Below the pieces are notes generated by a model that did not search any database, was not told where the DNA came from, and saw only the letters and a list, made by a program, of their open reading frames with translations. Position numbers and translations under genes: made by a program. From Kiritimatiellia bacterium (GTDB lineage Bacteria > Verrucomicrobiota > Kiritimatiellia > SLAD01): a DNA stretch of 8,075 nucleotides. Positions 6,873-8,075 of this stretch are shown here, piece after piece. The first letter of the stretch is position 1. Every line of letters begins with the position of its first letter. The stretch is from positions 1 through 8,075 of the forward strand of contig SLLF01000130.1 of the NCBI GenBank assembly GCA_007134175.1, read 5' to 3'.

Positions 6873-7790
6873 ATGATGAGGACCAAACCTTGGATGCATT
6901 TAGCAGTGTGCTGGCTGTTGAAAGCACTTTTTGCCGCCGTGTGGCCGGTGTTGGCCGCGACCCTCTCCGGGCCGAGCACCGTCATTATATTGCACACCAA
7001 CGACTTGCATTTCGATTTCAATTTCCGCGAGGATTTTGAGCAGGTGGTCGCCTATTATCGCGACCGCTACCCGAACGTGTGGTTGGTGGATGGCGGCGAT
7101 ATCTTTGTCCGGCATGCGCACCGGTGGCCGGTGGAGGACCTGGCCTTTTATGCGGAACGCGCCAACTTCATGATCGACACTATGAACGAGGTTGGCTACG
7201 ACGTCGCGGTGCTGGGTAACCACGAGCTGGACGCCAAGGAATGGTTCACGCGCGATGCGTTGCGCCGCGCCATCTTCCCGTTGCTGGGAGCCAACGTGGA
7301 AGTGCTGATCGAGGATCAGTTCGATCCGCCGGAACCCTATGTGGTGTTTGAAACGGTTGAAGGATACACCATCGCGGTGCTGGGGATATCGATAGGGCGG
7401 TACGGTGTGGCGCGGGCTACCAATCGCGACGAAGCCATCCGCGCCTACCGGCATCTAGGTCAGGAGCACGATGTGTGGATCGCCTTGACGCATATCGGCG
7501 CCAACCGGGACCGTTCGTTGGCCGAGAAATTTGGCGAAATCGATGTGATCATCGGTGGACACTCCCATACCTTGCTGAATCCGGCGGAAATAATAAACGG
7601 CGTGTTGGTAGCTCAAGCCGGGGGAAACCCCCACTATGTGGATCCCGCACGCCCGCAATCGCTGGGGGTGATCCGGCTGGTCATTGAAGACGGGGATATC
7701 ACGCAAAAAAGCGGCAAGGTGCTTACGTTGGATGGCACCGGAGAAGCCCTGTCGACGCTGCCGGACGCTGCCGCCTTGGCCCTGCCGTAG
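6873..7790 (+). CDS. Secreted 5'-nucleotidase/UshA-type metallophosphoesterase, catalytic domain only
   Basis: The protein has 305 residues (304 from the ATG at 6876). Residues 1-28 form a Sec signal peptide: basic start, hydrophobic LAVCWLLKALFAAVWPVLA, cleavage probably after an Ala near 28-29. The catalytic fold shows, in order, LHTNDLH (40-46), DGGDIF (73-78), GNHELD (115-120), THIG (206-209) and GGHSH (228-232). These are the di-metal ligands of the UshA/CpdB/SoxB group. The chain stops about 70 residues after GGHSH, so the C-terminal nucleotide-binding domain of classic UshA is missing. Single-domain relatives of this kind exist, so this need not be a truncation. Likely role: periplasmic hydrolysis of nucleotides or other phosphoesters. 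It is divergent from the Tat-type metallophosphoesterase gene, and its stop is 3 nt from the end of the convergent malectin-domain gene. The exact substrate cannot be told. Confidence 0.82.
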   Translation: MMRTKPWMHLAVCWLLKALFAAVWPVLAATLSGPSTVIILHTNDLHFDFNFREDFEQVVAYYRDRYPNVWLVDGGDIFVRHAHRWPVEDLAFYAERANFMIDTMNEVGYDVAVLGNHELDAKEWFTRDALRRAIFPLLGANVEVLIEDQFDPPEPYVVFETVEGYTIAVLGISIGRYGVARATNRDEAIRAYRHLGQEHDVWIALTHIGANRDRSLAEKFGEIDVIIGGHSHTLLNPAEIINGVLVAQAGGNPHYVDPARPQSLGVIRLVIEDGDITQKSGKVLTLDGTGEALSTLPDAAALALP

Positions 7791-7793
7791 TGA

Positions 7794-8075
7794 TTACTCG
7801 ATTAGGTCAACAACAACGCCACTTAGCAAAGTGGTGCCCGTGGTGGAGTCAGCGGGCTCGAATGTGATGGACAGCCATCCGTCCGGGTCCGGGCGGGCCT
7901 CGGTTTCCAACGCCACCACGCGCCGCTCACCAGCGGCTGCAGCGGTGACATCGAAATCTTCCGCTATCCGGTTGCCCTGTACCGTCACGTGAAACCGGTG
8001 GTCGCCATTGGCGAGTGGCTCGGGTTCGGCAAATAGCAAGCGGACACGGTAGACGGGCGCCTCTCCGTCTCCGAT
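7794..8075 (-). CDS. C-terminal end of a malectin-like-domain protein, 5' partial
   Basis: The frame is open from the window edge to a TAA at 7796-7794, giving 93 residues with no start in view. The sequence has an all-beta pattern: YRVRLLFAEPE near the left, RFHVTVQGNRIAEDFDV in the middle, and GWLSITFEPADS then LLSGVVVDLIE at the end. This matches the last strands of malectin-like carbohydrate-binding domains, which in bacteria sit at the C-terminus of large secreted proteins, often beside glycoside hydrolase or sorting modules. The rest of the protein lies beyond the window, so its enzymatic part, if any, is unknown. An in-frame TTG at 8039 is inside the domain and is not a start. It converges on the 5'-nucleotidase-like gene with no room for a terminator between them. 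Confidence 0.6.
   Translation of the reverse strand: MGDGEAPVYRVRLLFAEPEPLANGDHRFHVTVQGNRIAEDFDVTAAAAGERRVVALETEARPDPDGWLSITFEPADSTTGTTLLSGVVVDLIE

Noticed and set aside
6692..7021. N-terminal extension of the metallophosphoesterase frame up to 7021 (110 more residues)
   Set aside because: It is antisense to the start of the 5'-nucleotidase-like gene, has no recognisable fold, and the strong AAGGAGG and Tat signal mark the start at 6691.

Overview
The window looks like ordinary chromosome of a GC-rich (roughly 55-60 %) Gram-negative-type bacterium. Four things fit the Planctomycetota-Verrucomicrobiota-Kiritimatiellota group: a Gfo/Idh/MocA oxidoreductase of a variant subgroup, a Tat-exported metallophosphoesterase with extra N- and C-terminal domains, a malectin-like domain, and strong Shine-Dalgarno sites. 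This placement is an inference from gene content only. No phage, transposon, CRISPR, tRNA or rRNA signal was seen.

Layout: (1) 2-976 (+), the 3' part of a Gfo/Idh/MocA-type dehydrogenase gene whose start lies left of the window. (2) 3128-1011 (-), a two-gene unit: a ferredoxin-NADP+ reductase-like flavoprotein, then an SsnA-type amidohydrolase. (3) 3240-4268 (+), dTDP-glucose 4,6-dehydratase (rfbB/rmlB), divergent from the reductase and without the other dTDP-sugar genes in view. (4) 6691-4321 (-), a Tat-exported metallophosphoesterase followed after 6 nt by a glycerophosphodiester phosphodiesterase gene. The second gene is broken by a deletion-frameshift that removes its catalytic core. (5) 6873-7790 (+), a short secreted 5'-nucleotidase-like phosphoesterase, divergent from (4) across a 181-bp region with candidate promoters for both directions. 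(6) 8075-7794 (-), the C-terminal end of a protein with a malectin-like domain, converging on (5) with a 3-nt gap.

Functionally, the right half is a small phosphoester-hydrolysis neighbourhood: two exported metallophosphoesterases and a decayed phosphodiesterase. The left half holds an SsnA-type hydrolase coupled to a flavin reductase, away from the selenium/purine genes that usually accompany SsnA. No clearly new biological system was found. The points most worth checking are the broken phosphodiesterase, the reductase-SsnA pair, and the variant active site of the Gfo/Idh/MocA protein.
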